Assembly: GCA_013397455.1 (NCBI GenBank) | Contig: VYZB01000024.1 | Span: forward strand, 4,463,021-4,527,020 | Direction: 5' to 3' | DNA: 64,000 nt | Origin: Crotophaga sulcirostris | Lineage: Eukaryota; Chordata; Aves; Cuculiformes; Crotophagidae | In this document: positions 1 to 13,921 of the stretch, piece after piece | Position numbering within the stretch: the stretch's first letter is position 1 | Layout: each line of letters starts with the position of its first letter | Program-made: the position numbers and the translations under genes | The notes under the pieces: model-generated | The model's database searches: none | What the model was told of the DNA's origin: nothing | The model's input: only the letters and a program-made list of their open reading frames with translations

Positions 1-2215
1 CTCCAACTCCCCCTTTCTGTTTTCCCATGAATTTACTCTGCTTTCAGGTAGTTTTTGGGGTACTTTTTACTGTGGAAGGAAGAACTGAGTAACTTGCATA
101 TTTGAATTAAGGGACACCCCCACTGCCACCCAACACGTAAGAATGTCTTACAATAGGATCCTTATTGTTTCCCTATTGATCTTGGTAATACAAATCTCTA
201 CATATATTTTGAAGAACTCTTAAATTTGCATGTTCCTCTCAGAAGGAAACCTTTAAAAGACTTCAGAAGTTAGTCTGTTATGAAAGGGAAATACACTACA
301 CTGATCCTCCCAAATCAAAGGACTCCCCCCATACGAGTTTATTACTGCAATTAAATATTTTTTTGATTTCTCCCCTGCGTAGACACCTCAAAGAATAAAT
401 GTGTCAAAAGAGATTTGTAAAATCTTCATGTTACTGCTGCTGTTGTTTTCTAAGAGTCAGTAGTAATGGGTAGTAGATTCCCACGCATCTCTACATTGTT
501 TTTTCATTAATATTTAAGGAGTTTTTAGTGATGCTAGTAAGGAAGGCTGAGCTGCTGTAGTGTTAGTGTTTTAAAATGTACTGTTACATTAAAGAAATGC
601 ACAAGGCTTGGTGCCAGTTGGAAAAAAGCAGTGGCTCAGTGTCCTTTCATTTTTTGTGTCGATGGGCATATATTAGGTATCTTTTATATAACAGTAAGTG
701 CTTGTGTAGTTATTTTCAACCTTGCAGTTTTTGACTAACCAAACTACTATTTCATTATGTTGTTTACATTTATTATAAAGTTAAAATTAAATGTTTTAAG
801 TTTGAGATTTGGGAAAATCTTTTAATTTTTATCTAAAGAATACTTTATATGTGTCATCCTGTGTCACTGTAAGTGAATGCTTTTGATGCACACCGAGAAG
901 TTACTGTATTAAGCGATCTGTTTCTTGAAGGGCTACTTTATGGGTTTTATACTTAAAAACTGCTAGTAGCTTGTTTGGGCACTGAATTTTAAAGTCAGAG
1001 TTGACTGAAAAGAGAGGAGGAGGAATTCAGAAGAAACAGTCCTCTCCTGTTACTGATCCTGAGTTGCATAAGGAGCCAATGGCTACCCTTTATTCAGTAA
1101 TGAAGTCAAAACTAATCCTCTTGGGTACTAATTTTGCACAAAAACAAACTGCATTTTTCAATACTACCGCTAGATGGGGATTTCTCTTATATTCGAGAGT
1201 TGTAGGGCTTTTCTTTCTCCCTTTCATGCACACACCACACACAAAGTGGAGTAGTAGTAATTATCAGTACACCGTTTTATGGGACTGTAGGTTTTCAACA
1301 GATTTATAAAAAGCTTTTTAAAGCCTAATATCAAATCTATAATGCCATTCCAACCTAATAAAAATAATGAAGCTTGAAATGTTGACAGCATGTATCTAGA
1401 TCTTGGCTTGTAATTCCTTCCAAACAGATCTGTTGAGGCCCATGTGGGACCTAAATAACACAAAGAAGTAAATTTGCATATTTTACAGCAGGGGGAAAAA
1501 ACAGAATGCTAAAACATGAATAATTAGGAGCACAAGCTTCATGCTATATTAATACTGTTGAAAAGCATGTGTTGATTGTATTCTGAAAGCCAGTAGTGAT
1601 TTGGTTGAGTGAACTCAGTCAGCATCTCTTATGCAGATTAAAGGAACTGGGTTACAGAACAACTGAAATTCATTGTTTTGCTGTATAAGGAGGTATATTC
1701 CTTAAAGGAAGTATGTTTTTCTTGGATTAGGTACAGCACAGGGAATCGTTTTTAATGCCTTATCAGAGCATGTTTTTGTTGACAAAGAACTGTTCAATTC
1801 TTCATTTATTTGTACACGTTTAGATTTTAAAAATAGTTCTCAGCAACAAATCAGATGTTAGTATTTTTAGCACTTTAGTATTCATGACCTACTTACTTTT
1901 CATTCCTTAACATTTATCTTTTTTATTTTTTTTCCTTTCTAAGGCTTGAGCCCCTGAAAAATTCATAGCCACACACTATAAATTTGATTATTTTTAAATC
2001 TGCAGAATTGCCCTTCTTATTTAAGCATTAGCATAGAGGCCATATTTGAATCTGAAGAACGTGAATCACTGTGGTGGCTTCTGTTGGTTGCAACATAAGA
2101 TATATAGCATACTTCTTATGAAAAAAAAAAGTTTTTACTTTAAAATGGTAAATAATATTAAAAGTGATTTATTGATTGCTTTGGCTAAATATTGTCTTGG
2201 CCCCTTAAATCACAG
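1..2215. other. Unique AT-rich non-coding DNA
   Basis: No splice-bordered open frame, CpG-rich promoter or recognisable repeat was seen. The longest open frame here (1001-1309, plus) has no splice-like or start context and a low-complexity, T-rich translation, so I read it as chance. Confidence 0.5.
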
Positions 2216-2326
2216 CTGTCTCAGAAAGTTACCTGGTTTTAAACAATATCTCATGAGAGGAGAAATGAAAGAAGATGAAAACTTCTTGTTTAACTTCTAC
2301 AGCAGTTTTAATTCTGGGGAGAAAAA
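2216..2326 (+). CDS. Possible internal coding exon, unidentified
   Basis: The block is preceded by a moderate pyrimidine stretch ending in CACAG and followed by GTAAGTATG, a near-perfect splice donor. One frame stays open across all 111 bases: one base, 36 codons, then two bases (phase 2 in, phase 2 out). The translation includes LPGFKQYLMRGE followed by an acidic and aromatic stretch. I do not recognise it. Continued reading hits a stop inside the donor, as expected for an exon edge. The acceptor is weak, and such blocks arise by chance in 64 kb, so this is a low-confidence candidate. Confidence 0.2.
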
Positions 2327-5300
2327 GTAAGTATGTGCTGCTATATTAGAGCTCTTTAATTTTGGAGCTTTAAGACAGACAAAAATGCATAGAACCAAAC
2401 ATTTTCAGTCTGTCTTTTAAGTACATCTTCTTAATTTGCATAACCAAAGGAGGAAAATAGTAAAACGTACCAGTCTTTTTAGAAGTTAGTGTAATTGTAA
2501 GAGGTTAAAGAGGCATCTGGCAAAAGGTTGTTTGGAGGTCACATATGCATCTGACAGTTTGCTGCCAGCCCTTTAAGAAAATATTGGTTGGAGTTGTGTT
2601 CCTGTTTTTCATATTAACTGCCTCCTGACTTGATGTATAATAGTAACTTTCTACATGTCCAGGTCTCCATACTGCTTCTGAGAGGTTTGGTCCTATGGAT
2701 TTTAACTCTTGCAAGTAGTAATGGAAGTAAAATATGCTGAAGTAAGAAAATCCTTTTTTTTCTCGAAATTTACCCTCGGAAAAGATGAAGGCATGAAGGG
2801 ATATATTCTGAAGTCCCTCTTTTGCCAATTTACAGCATAGTTAGAAGATCATTCTTTGCAAAGAGAGCTCTACTCATTAGCCCATGGTTGGAGTAATTCA
2901 GACTTCTACAGATAGTAATCAATGTTAATTTCTCTGAAAGAAATGTTATGTTGAGCTGATTTGACACACATCCCTCCCTATCCCTGTCCCTGGCAAATAA
3001 ATGTTTTTGTACATTTTATTCAGTGGGAGAAGAAAAATTACTTTGTCAAAGTTATATTGTCTTGTTTATTTTTAATTTGGTAGTATGAAGAAAGAAGGTT
3101 ATGTTTGGTGTTTCACAAGTGTTTCAAGTCAGTTGTGTCATAGGTCTCAATATGAAATAGTAACATAAGTCTAAGGATTTTCTTTATAAAATGAAATATG
3201 GCTTATCACCTTGTGCATAAAAGTGTTTTTTCTTTAGCTGTTCTTTCTTGATATACTAGGTTAAGTACCTTTCAGTAAGGGCCAAAGAAATTAGGTGATT
3301 TATCCAGTCAGTTTTTTTGCACTTCAGTGCTATTTCTTCTACTTCTGCTATAACACATCTTTGGCGGTTGCCAAAAATGTAATGTGCTTTCTGATCTCTG
3401 CTTGCACAGCTGAATGATCTTCATCTTTTTCATGCTGCTTTTCTCCTACAAATGAGGGCTGCGTGGAGTCAGTTCTGAAATTATTCTCTTTCTTCAGTCA
3501 AAAATAAGCATTTGCTCACAGCATTGACCATGGCTTGCTGGGGAAATTATACAGTAATCATTTTTGTGACCATGATCACTTCACTTTCTGCTTTTTATAT
3601 CTTTTAGAAAATTGCTCTAGTTCTATTTCCATTGTCGTGGGGATGTCCTTCTATATGTTTTTAAAAAATAAAGAAGAATGCAAAGACCTCCTAGAAGTAG
3701 TGGGCTGCACTGTTTGTGCAGTTTGTGTAACAATTAGCACACTCTTTGCTGTTATTACAGTTAACCACGTACATCGCAGGATGCAATCACAGGCGTAATA
3801 TATATATTGTTTCCTCAATTTCTGCATTGTTATTTGCTACAAAAACTGTGTATGGGGCAAAAATGATAATGGACAGAAAATCATTCAAAAGCTTAAGTGA
3901 GTTTAAGTCAGGAATATTGATGCAGTGTTAGTGTTTCTCTGTTTTTTGCTCTCCCAGCAGTTGAGATAAATGCGGGCCTTCAAATACACTTAGCAGATGT
4001 ACACAGTCTCTTCATTTCTTTCTTGTTTTTGTCAGGGTGTTTAGGCAAAGTTAGGGGAATATGGATGAGGTGAATATGGATTTTGTGTTTTGTCTATAAG
4101 AATGCAAGTATAAACTGTAGAAAGAACTCTTACAATTGGTAGCATTAAGTTGTCAGTGGTGAAGTTCATTTGTTTTGGTGGTTTTTTTCTGTGTTTTTTT
4201 TCTCTCTCCTTCAGTTAGCCCCAGATTAATGATGAGGTCTTTGAGCATGTGACTGCCATTAAACATATACTCATATACTCATTTTTTTCAGTTAAAATAG
4301 GCAAACTTCCTTAAAATGATCCAAAGTTCCAGACTTTTCCTGGAACAAAAGAAAAAGAAAAAAAATAAAATTTTTGCTGTTAGACCGTATCATTCTAAAT
4401 CTCTTTCCACTGGGACCTGTCTAGACCAGCAATATACTGCAGTTGTTCAGGAGTTTAAGCTCGTAGTTTTCCTATTCCAGGGTGAGTAAGAGAGAGGAGT
4501 GACTTAAACCCCACAAGATTAATTTTTATCCTTCTTTCAGTTTGTAGGAAACTTCACTTTTTTGACAGGGAGGGAATAGGACTTTATGACTGTTTCTCTG
4601 CCATTTCATTTTTTCAGTGGGAACTTGCCTACATCATTTCTTCTGAATGATTTCATCCTTAGGTCTTGTAGAAGGGGAAGGCTGTGAATGAGGAAGATTT
4701 GATTTACAAAACTATTAGCAAAGCTATTAGAGCAGAAAGCAGTCAATATTATCTTTAAAGTGTGGGTATTAAATACACATACCAACGCACCCTTCATTAT
4801 AATGAAGAGAGAATTAGGGGGGAGATCTTTTTTGTTGGAACAGTTTTCTTTTACTAACCCACAAGTTATGTCAACACTCTAAAGAGATGCATAAAGAGCA
4901 TTTCTTAGATTTAAACAAAATTTAATATACTGACTCTGGTTGAATATAAACTTCCATTGGATGTACTAACTCTGATAAAAATTTACTCCTACTTCACCAC
5001 TGAGTGAACCAGAGGTGAGACCCAGGAAGGAACCAGCAGTAGTTTCCAACTTATGCATTGTGTTTTTAAACAGTAGGAAAGAGTGAACCAAGAAGTAGTA
5101 TTAAACATCTCTGAAATTCAGTTTACAGAATATGTTTTGAGCATATTTGCCTAAAATTACCCACTCTCAAAAGCAGAGACTGGCAGTAAGCTAGAATTCT
5201 TGATCTCTGGAGCTGAAGTGTCTGAATCACAGCGCTGTACACCAAGCATGTCTGTCCACTTGATTCGAAACTGAAATTACAGCATGTTCTTCTTGAAATA

Positions 5301-7339
5301 TGTTTGGTGTGTGCTTGTGCTTATTCAAGCATTCATCCAAGACGTGGGTGACCTTATATCTAGTTCTGCATAGGCTTAGCACAGTCAGATGCACACCTTC
5401 TAGCATCGAAGTCTAAAGTAGTCCAGTTGGGAGGACCTATGCTGTTTATATTGGCTGCACGGTGCTTCTACTTCAATAATGCAAGATGTAGGAGCTTCTC
5501 TGATACTGCATTAATCATTGAACTGCAGTGACCTGGGAGTAAGGAGGCTGGAATACTGGTCTCTACTCCCTAACCTGTGTGTGTTGCTGGTTTGCACTTC
5601 TTTTCCTTAAACTGAAATGACTGAAATTAAAACAAAACAAAACAAAATCACCCTCCCCAAGAAAAACAGCATGAAGAGACTAGAGCGTGTTGCCAACTTT
5701 TAGGCATCAAGCTCAGACACCTTCTGATTTGTTTTACCTCTGTCTCAGGTAACCTTTCCTTCTTAGGTGAAGAAATACAGCTTCAAAAGGAAGGGAAGAA
5801 AGGTACCCCAAGCAAATTAAAGTGTAGCTAACTGGAATGGCTCCCTGTCGGATGCAGGAGCTTGGAATGCCTTCAGACTATGGGGAACAGATCTCAAGTC
5901 CCTTGCTTCTGGAGTGGGCCAGTTAGAAGGTGAGGGGAAAAGCGGGATCTGCCCTATTCCCCTGTTTTAATTTCCAGGAAAAATACGCCTTTTACGCCTG
6001 GAACATGCTGTCAGGGAAGCAAGGAGAGGCAGGAGTTAAGCTGCTTCCCAGTCAGATGCAGGACGCTCATGTTCATGTGCAGGAGCAACAGCTAATGAAT
6101 TTAGATCCCTAATGCATTTTGTGGCTTCTGAGACAGCTGCTTTTTTAGATTATTGTTTCGAGTGTGCCTTTCCAGGCATCATACCCGTTCTAATCTTGTT
6201 GATAGCAAAATACGCGTACTGTGTGAAGATAATGAGTCGTGGTTTGTTCTAATACGCTTTTGATTTTAAATACCATTAAACAGCAGTCAATTTCTATACT
6301 TGCAAGTCTTTGCTATTAGACTAAATTACCTTTTTAGGAGCATTAAGAAACTATTAAAAGAAAGAAGAGGGAGAACTCTTAGAAAAATAATTGAGGATCA
6401 TACTTCTGGGTGATATTCAACTTGTCACAGCCATGAATGCATTCATTATCCGTCAAAAGTTGATTAAAAAAAGCCCTTCGTTGTTGCTGGGAGGTGTGTT
6501 GCGGGCACAGCTGTTGGGTGGAAGCGGGTGCGTTTTGTTTGTCCGTGCTCCTTCTGCCAGATCAGCGATCCGGTGAGCACGGGCCCTGGCCCCCCCAGGG
6601 GGCTAAGGCTGACAGTGCTGGCTGGCAAAAGAAATGGGATCTTCTTCTGTGTGAAATAATAGTAAAAGCTATCTGGCACATTCTGTTATCAGGTTTGATT
6701 ATATGAAGCTATTGAGAACTTCAGATTAGAAAATGTTTTATAAATTTTATTTGCCTGCATATTGCTTTTTTTTAAACCTGAAGCAGACAGTACTACTGTG
6801 GAAGTTGGTGTAAAGTTGGTAAGGCCCTAGCGCAATAGTGTTGGTCCACTCTATCCTTATACTCCTGAGCTAATTTATCTTGCAGTGTTTGGGGTTTTTT
6901 GCAGTCTTCTGTTTTAGAACAAAAAGGCAAAGCATTTTTTTTTCTTTTTTAAAGATCCCCTCCCCCTAGTTTCTTGTGATATCTTTTACTGGTTAAGCAA
7001 CACAGGCTCATACCTGCTTAATGTCAGCAGGTATCTCTCAGCTGTATGTCTTACACACTGACCTTCATAACAGCTACTCCTGAGCAAGAAATGCTTTCTT
7101 TTCTGACCTCTATTTGATGAATCAGATGTAAGGCTAAGGATGTCTGTGTTGCTCTTTTGTGTTCTTCTATCAGAAGGTGTGATGTGTGTAAGTGGTCTTG
7201 TCTACTACTTCCCTTTGGTCTTTTTTCCTACCTTCTCTCATGGGTCCAGTGAAACTTTTGAATCCTCTGGGTTTATATTTCTTTATGTCTTCAGCACATT
7301 CCTGGCAGCATAAGCCATCTGTTTGCTTACATTCTGTAG
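2327..7339. other. Non-coding stretch with minor simple repeats
   Basis: Mostly unique AT-rich sequence. It holds an AAAAC-type short tandem repeat at 5629-5648 and a small GC-rich palindrome around 6579-6602 (CCCTGG, a C-run, then CCAGGG). Open frames around 3535-3931 give hydrophobic translations in different frames with stops between them. I could not tie them to any gene. Confidence 0.4.
5629..5648. repeat. (AAAAC)n microsatellite
   Basis: About four tandem units of AAAAC, read directly from the sequence. It is a simple repeat with no evident function. Confidence 0.8.
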
Positions 7340-7395
7340 CTAAAATCAATGAACTTCTTGTGCGGAGGATGAATTATGAAGTTAAGATGTTGCTG
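7340..7395 (+). CDS. Possible internal coding exon, unidentified
   Basis: A good pyrimidine-rich acceptor (ending TTCTGTAG) precedes the block and GTGAGAAC follows it as a plausible donor. One of three frames is open: two bases and 18 codons, so phase 1 in and phase 0 out. The translation contains KINELLVRRMNYEV, which would suit a charged helix. Its phase-0 end could join the phase-0 starts of later candidates at 13886, 18442 and 22989. Family unknown. Chance remains a real explanation at this length. Confidence 0.25.
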
Positions 7396-9615
7396 GTGAG
7401 AACACATCTAGGCACTTTTGATCTTGACTCTGGAGATCAGGCCTAACATGGGATACAAGTGAACACACTCTCAGAGAGAAGCTCTTACTTTAAAACTCCT
7501 ATTTTCATTCTACTACTGATTACTTTCCTTATGTATGCTCTCTGTTACCTTTACTAACTGGGAAGCAACCAACAATTTATTTTGTTGTCTGTCTGTGTGA
7601 CTTAAAGTAGCAAAAGTGCTCTGATGTGACACCAGGCGTGTTAAGGACCAGACTATTGATGTAGTGTTTCAGGAGTCCAGTGCATTCTGCCCCTTTTGAG
7701 AGGACTGAACTATGTGCTATGCTGGCATGCTGCAGGCAGAAGATGATAGCTGGTATACTGTGGGCATATTGTTTGACTTTCGCTTTTGGTTTTACTTTGG
7801 AAGTGTGCCTGGGACGCTTTTTGTTACTGTTAAATCACCCAGAAGAACAGAACTGAAATGAAAAACGCAGTCTGCTTTTGAAAGGTCAGGATTTTGAGCG
7901 TATTCTTTAAGATAACTGAATAGATAAGTGCTGTATGAACTGCTTCCAAAAATCATCTGAAGGTCAGAACATAATGTAACATGGTTCTTGTCCTTCTTTC
8001 TTCCCTTCAAAACAACAGCATCTAACTGGGAACTCATATTCTGAATTATAGTATGAATGATGTGTCAGAAATCTAGTTGTGGAGTACAGTGTGCCAGGTA
8101 ATCAGCCTCACTGCTTTAAAACATGCCAAAAAACAGAGGCCAGAATATCCTGAAGTGCATTTACTTTTGCCAGTTGTTAAAATCTTGTCTACTTTTAGAT
8201 ATTCCTAGGTTCTGGTATATTTTTTAACAAAAGACAAATAGAAGAGTCTCAGCTTGTACACTTGATAGACAAAAAGATATCCAAAGGAAAAGTTCTCTAT
8301 ATTCTTACACTTCCCACATTCTAGTGGGGTACTAATTAATACAAAGTAATTTTTTCTTCTTAAAGAGAAGTATCTTATATGTACATATTACTGTACACCC
8401 TTGAAGCTAAGTGTGATAGACTTTTTCTAAGGGATGTGGTGAAGAAGCCCAGGAATGTTTTGTGGCTTCCCTTGAAATCTTAGGGATGTATTTGGATGTG
8501 TTTGTTTGGGGTTGTGTCTGTGGCCTTCCTCATTCTCCAAGGTGAATTTATGTACAATTATTTTTGTTGGTAAAACTGAGGTTTTCTTGCCAGTGATCAT
8601 AACTCATGCTGTAGTCATGGTGGAAATGTTTGGATGTTTTCAATCTTGATGTAAACTTTGTAGGCAGATCAAATAAATACAGTTTGAATAAACAGCGTTG
8701 CAGATGGGGAAGGCTTTGTTGTATTTAGTTTATTGTAAACTGAGTGTCTTGTTACCTTTTTTGCACCTTAACTTCTGTTCCTATTTTAGCATGGGAGAGT
8801 CACGTGTTGCCTTTTTTCTCCTGCTTACACAATGTAGCAGAAATACTAGACAATGGAATGGATCCTTATGGAACACCTACTGAAATCCTACTGCATATGC
8901 ACCACCTGCTTCTAAACAAAATATTTCCAGCAAGCCATATGTATATGCTTTTCTATGGCAAATGAATTATTTTCTGAACAGTGAATTGAAGGAATAGCCT
9001 CAATTTAAAATAAGTGTGTACACTGCAGATAAATTCATTGTAACATTAAATTTGAAAAGTCTAAATCTGGAGTTAGTCAAGTGAAGCAGAACTCCATGAT
9101 CCTAACTTTTTTCTGTGAGATCTTCTAGGGGAGATGCTCAAGCAGTCAAAAAACAGGTAGGCAGAGTAGCAAAAGACTGAAAAAAGATTTGAATATCTGA
9201 TCCAGTCTCCTAACACCATTTAATTCACGTATCCTGGTATTCTTCCAGTGAAGGTATAGTCAGGCATGTTAGTATCTTGCATGATCATGCCTTATGACAA
9301 AAGGGCATTTCAGGATGTTAAACATTGCGTATGATGGAACCACTGCAATTAAATCCTCTGTTGATGCCTTAGAACATGAGAGGAAATGGGAGAGAGACCA
9401 AATATGTCTTTAATTTACCTTTGAACTAACTGATTTCAGGTGGCCTGTCCAGTGGGTTCGTTTGTCTATGCAAATTAGGTGCCCTTTTGACCCCAAAGCT
9501 AACAAATTTTAACATGAAGAGGTAGACAGATGCAAAATGTATAACTTGACAGAGACATGATACAAAGTATTAGCTATCCCTGTTGAGAATTCAGCTTCTG
9601 TTGTTAATAAGACCT

Positions 9616-9649
9616 ATATCTTACAGAAACCAATATCTTACAGAAGCCA
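9616..9649. repeat. Two-copy 17-bp direct repeat
   Basis: Two adjacent copies of a 17-base unit starting ATATCTTACAGAA differ at one base. It looks like a simple local duplication. Confidence 0.8.
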
Positions 9650-12600
9650 GTAGCTCTTGGCCAGTTTCCAGGTACTTGGGGGAAACTTTAGGTTATAATT
9701 ATACTTTACAGTGTCTTTCAATCAAAAAAGTAAAAAACAACTTCATGTTGCCAGCAGTTTACTTGTGTCTGAGTATTATTAAAATAAATATTGTAACTAT
9801 GTGAAAATTTAGTTCTTAAGAAAATGAGCCTAATTGTTAGGAGTTCTTATATGTGAACATAGAAGTATATGATTATCTATACAAATTGTTGGTTTCAAGA
9901 TTTCTTTCCCTGTGTAAACTGAAAACAATGTTAGACTACTTATGAGTACGTTTACCTGTTATTTTCTGCATTGGATGTAAGTTGAAAAGTTGATGACATC
10001 TATTTTGTATGCAGCTGCCTTGTGCATTTTCAGTATAGGAGGAAATACAATCAGTTCAGCATGACTGGATTACTATAAATACTTCTGGAAAGTATCTTCA
10101 TTTCCTCTCTACACTTATTTTTGTCATATGCCTTACCGGCTCTTTAAAATTCTATATGATGTAGTCAAAATTGAGAAAAATATTTTTTACTTTAAAATTC
10201 CAAAGTTACAACACAGAGTGGTGCCCATACTTGAGAAAAGTAACAACAAAATAGAGCCCATCTTATAAAAAAAATTTCTGCATGTTTTGCTCATCCTTTT
10301 TTAGGGAGGTAAAGATGCTAATTATTGCAGGTAATAGTGGTAAAAGCAAGAATGCAATATATTCTTGTGCTAAAAACATAAAAGGTGACTTTGGAAACTA
10401 AGTAGTACACTTCTGCATTAAAAGGAAAAAATACAGATTTCAGTCTTTTTTTTCTTCTAGTGGAAGCTAATGAGATAAAAATAATTTTAGAGTATTTCTA
10501 ATTATGTTCATTTGTAGGTGAAAGAAGTTGAAATTTTCAATAGGGTATTTACGCAGCCTAAGAGCGTCGTCATCTTCTAAACTAGTGACTTGGTCACTTC
10601 TAACTAGGTATGAAAATAATGCATTTTATGAGTCAGATAGGTGCAGGCTGCAATAATATGCAATACATAATGCATCTGAAAGGATGAAAGAACTTGTTGT
10701 TCCATTACAGCCTGCTGGTCCTATGGCTTTACTGCTCATCAGGCTTAGCCCTCCTCGCGTATCCTCTTTCAGTCTTATCCCTTCTTCACACAAGTTTCTC
10801 CTTTAATGGCTTGTCAAGGAATGGCACTTGCTAGCTGATGTGGTGGTCCAAAGCCACGTAGCCAGCACAGGGGACGGTAACCACTCTCAGATAAGCATAA
10901 TGGGGCGCTTGGCTTTGGGCCACTGGTGGGCAACAACGGGCTGGAGGGACTGCTCACAGCCACGTAACTCCTGATTGTGCTGATCTGGCTTAGCAGCTCT
11001 GTTCTAGGGACTTGGTTGAAGCTTAATTGACGCAGATGAATGATCACAAAAGTTATTAATGAATACAAAGGAAAACACGCCAGCCATCCAACTGCAAAAG
11101 CCTTTTTTTAAAAGAAAAGAAATGTTAGCAGTGCACTGCTTGAAGCTTTAAAAACGCTAGGGTTTTTTGTACCCCTTACCTGTGAAAGGGTATGTGTTGT
11201 TATGCTAAACTTTTTCTTTTATAAATTTTTTTCAGCCTTTTAAAAATATTTCGCTTTGTTGAAACCATTACATAAAACTATTAGAAGTGGGAAAAGTCTT
11301 AGATTTTCATGCAGAGTCATTGTTATTTTTGCTTTCAAAATTCAGTGATTCAGCAAGGTATTCTTTTATTGGTATAACAGTATTGTTGATGTAGAGAAGA
11401 CTTGTTAGATTAGTTTTACATTTGCAAAAACTCAAGTAGCTCTGGCTTAGCTTGTTCCACAAACACAACTGAAGTATTGTGACACTGTATTGATACTAAT
11501 TGTTTTGGTTTGATTTGGTTTTTTGATTAATTGATTCTGTTTCTGGCCTTTGTTTGGAATAATTTGATATGTACTTTCACACCATAGGGTGGAAAACAGT
11601 TGAAAAATTCCTGGATGGAAAAGTATTGGAGTGTGCATATCTCAGCATGGTCTGTCAGTTTACAGAACACTTATCTTCTCATTCCCTACTATCTGTATCA
11701 GACAGAATAAAATTCTATTCACATAACTGTCTAAACTCTCATGGGTTTTACCCCACATTTAAGTTTGGTGGGTTTGTTTTGCTTTGGTTCGATTTTCCTT
11801 TTAAAAAAATAAAGCTAGGGAAATGTATACTTGACTTACCTTACTTAGAAAGCAACTTTCAAGAGAGCTGCAAAAAGGTGGTATATTTCAGTTGAGAAAA
11901 ACATTAGGACTGATCCCAGGGACTTGATTGTCACTGTTCTACACGGCAAGGCAGTTTTCCATCATTTGTGCCCATACCAGGGAAGATGACAAGCCATCTA
12001 GCCATATAAAAGTTGGATATTAAGGGGTGTGCCTTCCTGTTATAACACTTGGTGTAATCCCCAAATTCAAAGTAGATGGGAAGGTGTGCAAGATATCAAG
12101 AATATCAAGAACAATGGAATAAGGAAGTATGCAATGAAATAAATATGCTGGAACGTAAGTTGATCACACTGACTCCTTGCAGAGACCTTTAAAAGGGAGG
12201 AAAGGCAAGTATACAAGAGAAACATTTAAAAAAAAAACCCACAAGGTTTTAGAAATCCTGTAAACTGGGGGCAGGATGCCACTGCTTTGTTCCTGAGAAC
12301 ACAACTTGCCACCTGGAATTGTATTAAAGGTGATTGAGAACAGATAGATGAAGTGTAATATGTAGTGTAAGAAAGGTGTCAAGTCTACAAAGGTATTGCT
12401 TGATATCTTCAGAGCCAGCTAACTGCTAAAGCCAAGCATTGTCCAAAGAAAGTAGATACCTAAATCGATTGACATTGTTGGAGAAAATACTGACATAATG
12501 CAGATATGTATACAGATGTGTCTGCATAGCCATTGCAAATTCGTTGTTTAAGCTGGTAGTTTCCAGGGTGTTTCCAACTGTAGTTTAGGTGGTTTTGCTG

Positions 12601-13510
12601 CTATGTTTAAGGTGCTTACTACAATACCTTTATACATTTAAACAAAAACATGTTTTTTAAACCAGAACTTTTCCTCAAGTGCAGTGAAAGCAGGTTTTTC
12701 ATATTGAATTAAGTACACGTGCTGTGTCCTACAGTGAATTCAGGTTGAAGAAGGTTGGAAAACTTACTCCAGTGCTAGTATGAAAGATGGCTAATTATTA
12801 GCAGACTCAGGTAAATTAGAATATTTTATAAGGCTGCAAAAAACCTTTTATATCTTAAAAAATAATAGTCATCATCTGCTGCGCACTCTTCTTTTTTCTC
12901 CTTCTTCCATGTTGACCAAGAATTGCAAAGTCTTGGTATGATTAAGTGAAGTTTTTAGAAAGTTAAACAGCTTTGTATCCTTGACACATTGAGATAAGTT
13001 GTTTAATATTACCTATAGATAGTACTTTCAAGTTTATTTTTAGTAAAATATAAGTGTTTAAAAATTCCTAAGTGCTAAACAGAGCAGTTGTCACTCTGAA
13101 AGTTTACAGTGGCAAGATTTAGCTTGTACTAACTCATAGTGGGGAGAAGATGTATCTTTTAGTTTATCTGTTCACCGTGGTGACTTGTGAGAATGAATTA
13201 GCATAGTTGGTAGATCTGGTTTAATATTGAAGGAGTTCATCCATCTGCATTGCGTATGTTGATATATGACCTTCTAATGTGTAAACATTGCTGAATTTTG
13301 GTGGCCTAGAAAAAAACCAGAAGCATGTAGCTATTTTTGCTGTAAATGAAAATGTTCCTGTAGCTGAGACTTTGAAGTATGCCACCCACACTTTGAAAGT
13401 AACTTTTTGGAAAAAGCTGAGTAAGGGCAGAGCAAATGCCAAATAATTGCTTATTTCCTGAAACCTTTGGACAGAGTCTGGGGGCAAACTAATGCAAAGA
13501 AATGCTCAGT

Positions 13511-13525
13511 AAAAAAAAAAAAAAA
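13511..13525. repeat. A15 homopolymer
   Basis: Fifteen consecutive A residues. No LINE or retrocopy body was recognised immediately upstream that would make it a retrotransposon tail. Confidence 0.9.
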
Positions 13526-13885
13526 GGAAACTGCAACAATTCATTCATGAGATGGATTGTGTTGAGTAAGTCTAGAAGTTGAGTGTACGTCCGGCAGTGA
13601 GAACTTCTGTTGGCTCTGCTGATGAAAGCTTAATACTAGTACCAGCCAAGATGGGTTGATTGACTTGTCCGTCGCTGTTATTGTGCACTTCAGTGGATGA
13701 AGGACATTTGGACAATGGTTGCAGTGTGAAGAAATTCAAAGAATGTATTAGGAATTCTGTATACTCTCATGTGTATCCATGATTGATTGATCCATGATTG
13801 ATCCAGATTTCATATGATATGTCTGTACTAATTATGGTTGTTATTCTTTTATACGTTTTTCCCTTCAATCCTGTCCAAGCAACAG

Positions 13886-13921
13886 ACTGAACTCTATTTC
13901 AGTCTTCCAGTGCCACAGCAG
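13886..13921 (+). CDS. Possible 36-bp micro-exon
   Basis: A pyrimidine-rich tract (TTTTTCCCTTCAATCCTGTCC) leads to an AACAG acceptor. The block is 36 bases and is followed by GTAAGTACAG, an excellent donor. It is exactly 12 codons and open in phase 0 (TELYFSLPVPQQ); a second frame (phase 2) is also open. A multiple-of-three micro-exon would preserve frame if skipped. No family is recognisable from 12 residues. The donor is the strongest part of the evidence. Confidence 0.25.

Larger units (their letters stand above)
7396..13885. other. Intron-like or intergenic DNA
   Basis: Unique AT-rich sequence with no convincing exon. Contains a two-copy 17-bp direct repeat (9616-9649) and a 15-base A run (13511-13525). 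The open frames here have no splice or start context. Confidence 0.4.

Noticed and set aside
3535..3931. Hydrophobic open frames that looked like a membrane-protein retrocopy
   Set aside because: Pieces lie in different frames with stops between them, no family could be recognised, and T-rich DNA readily gives hydrophobic translations.
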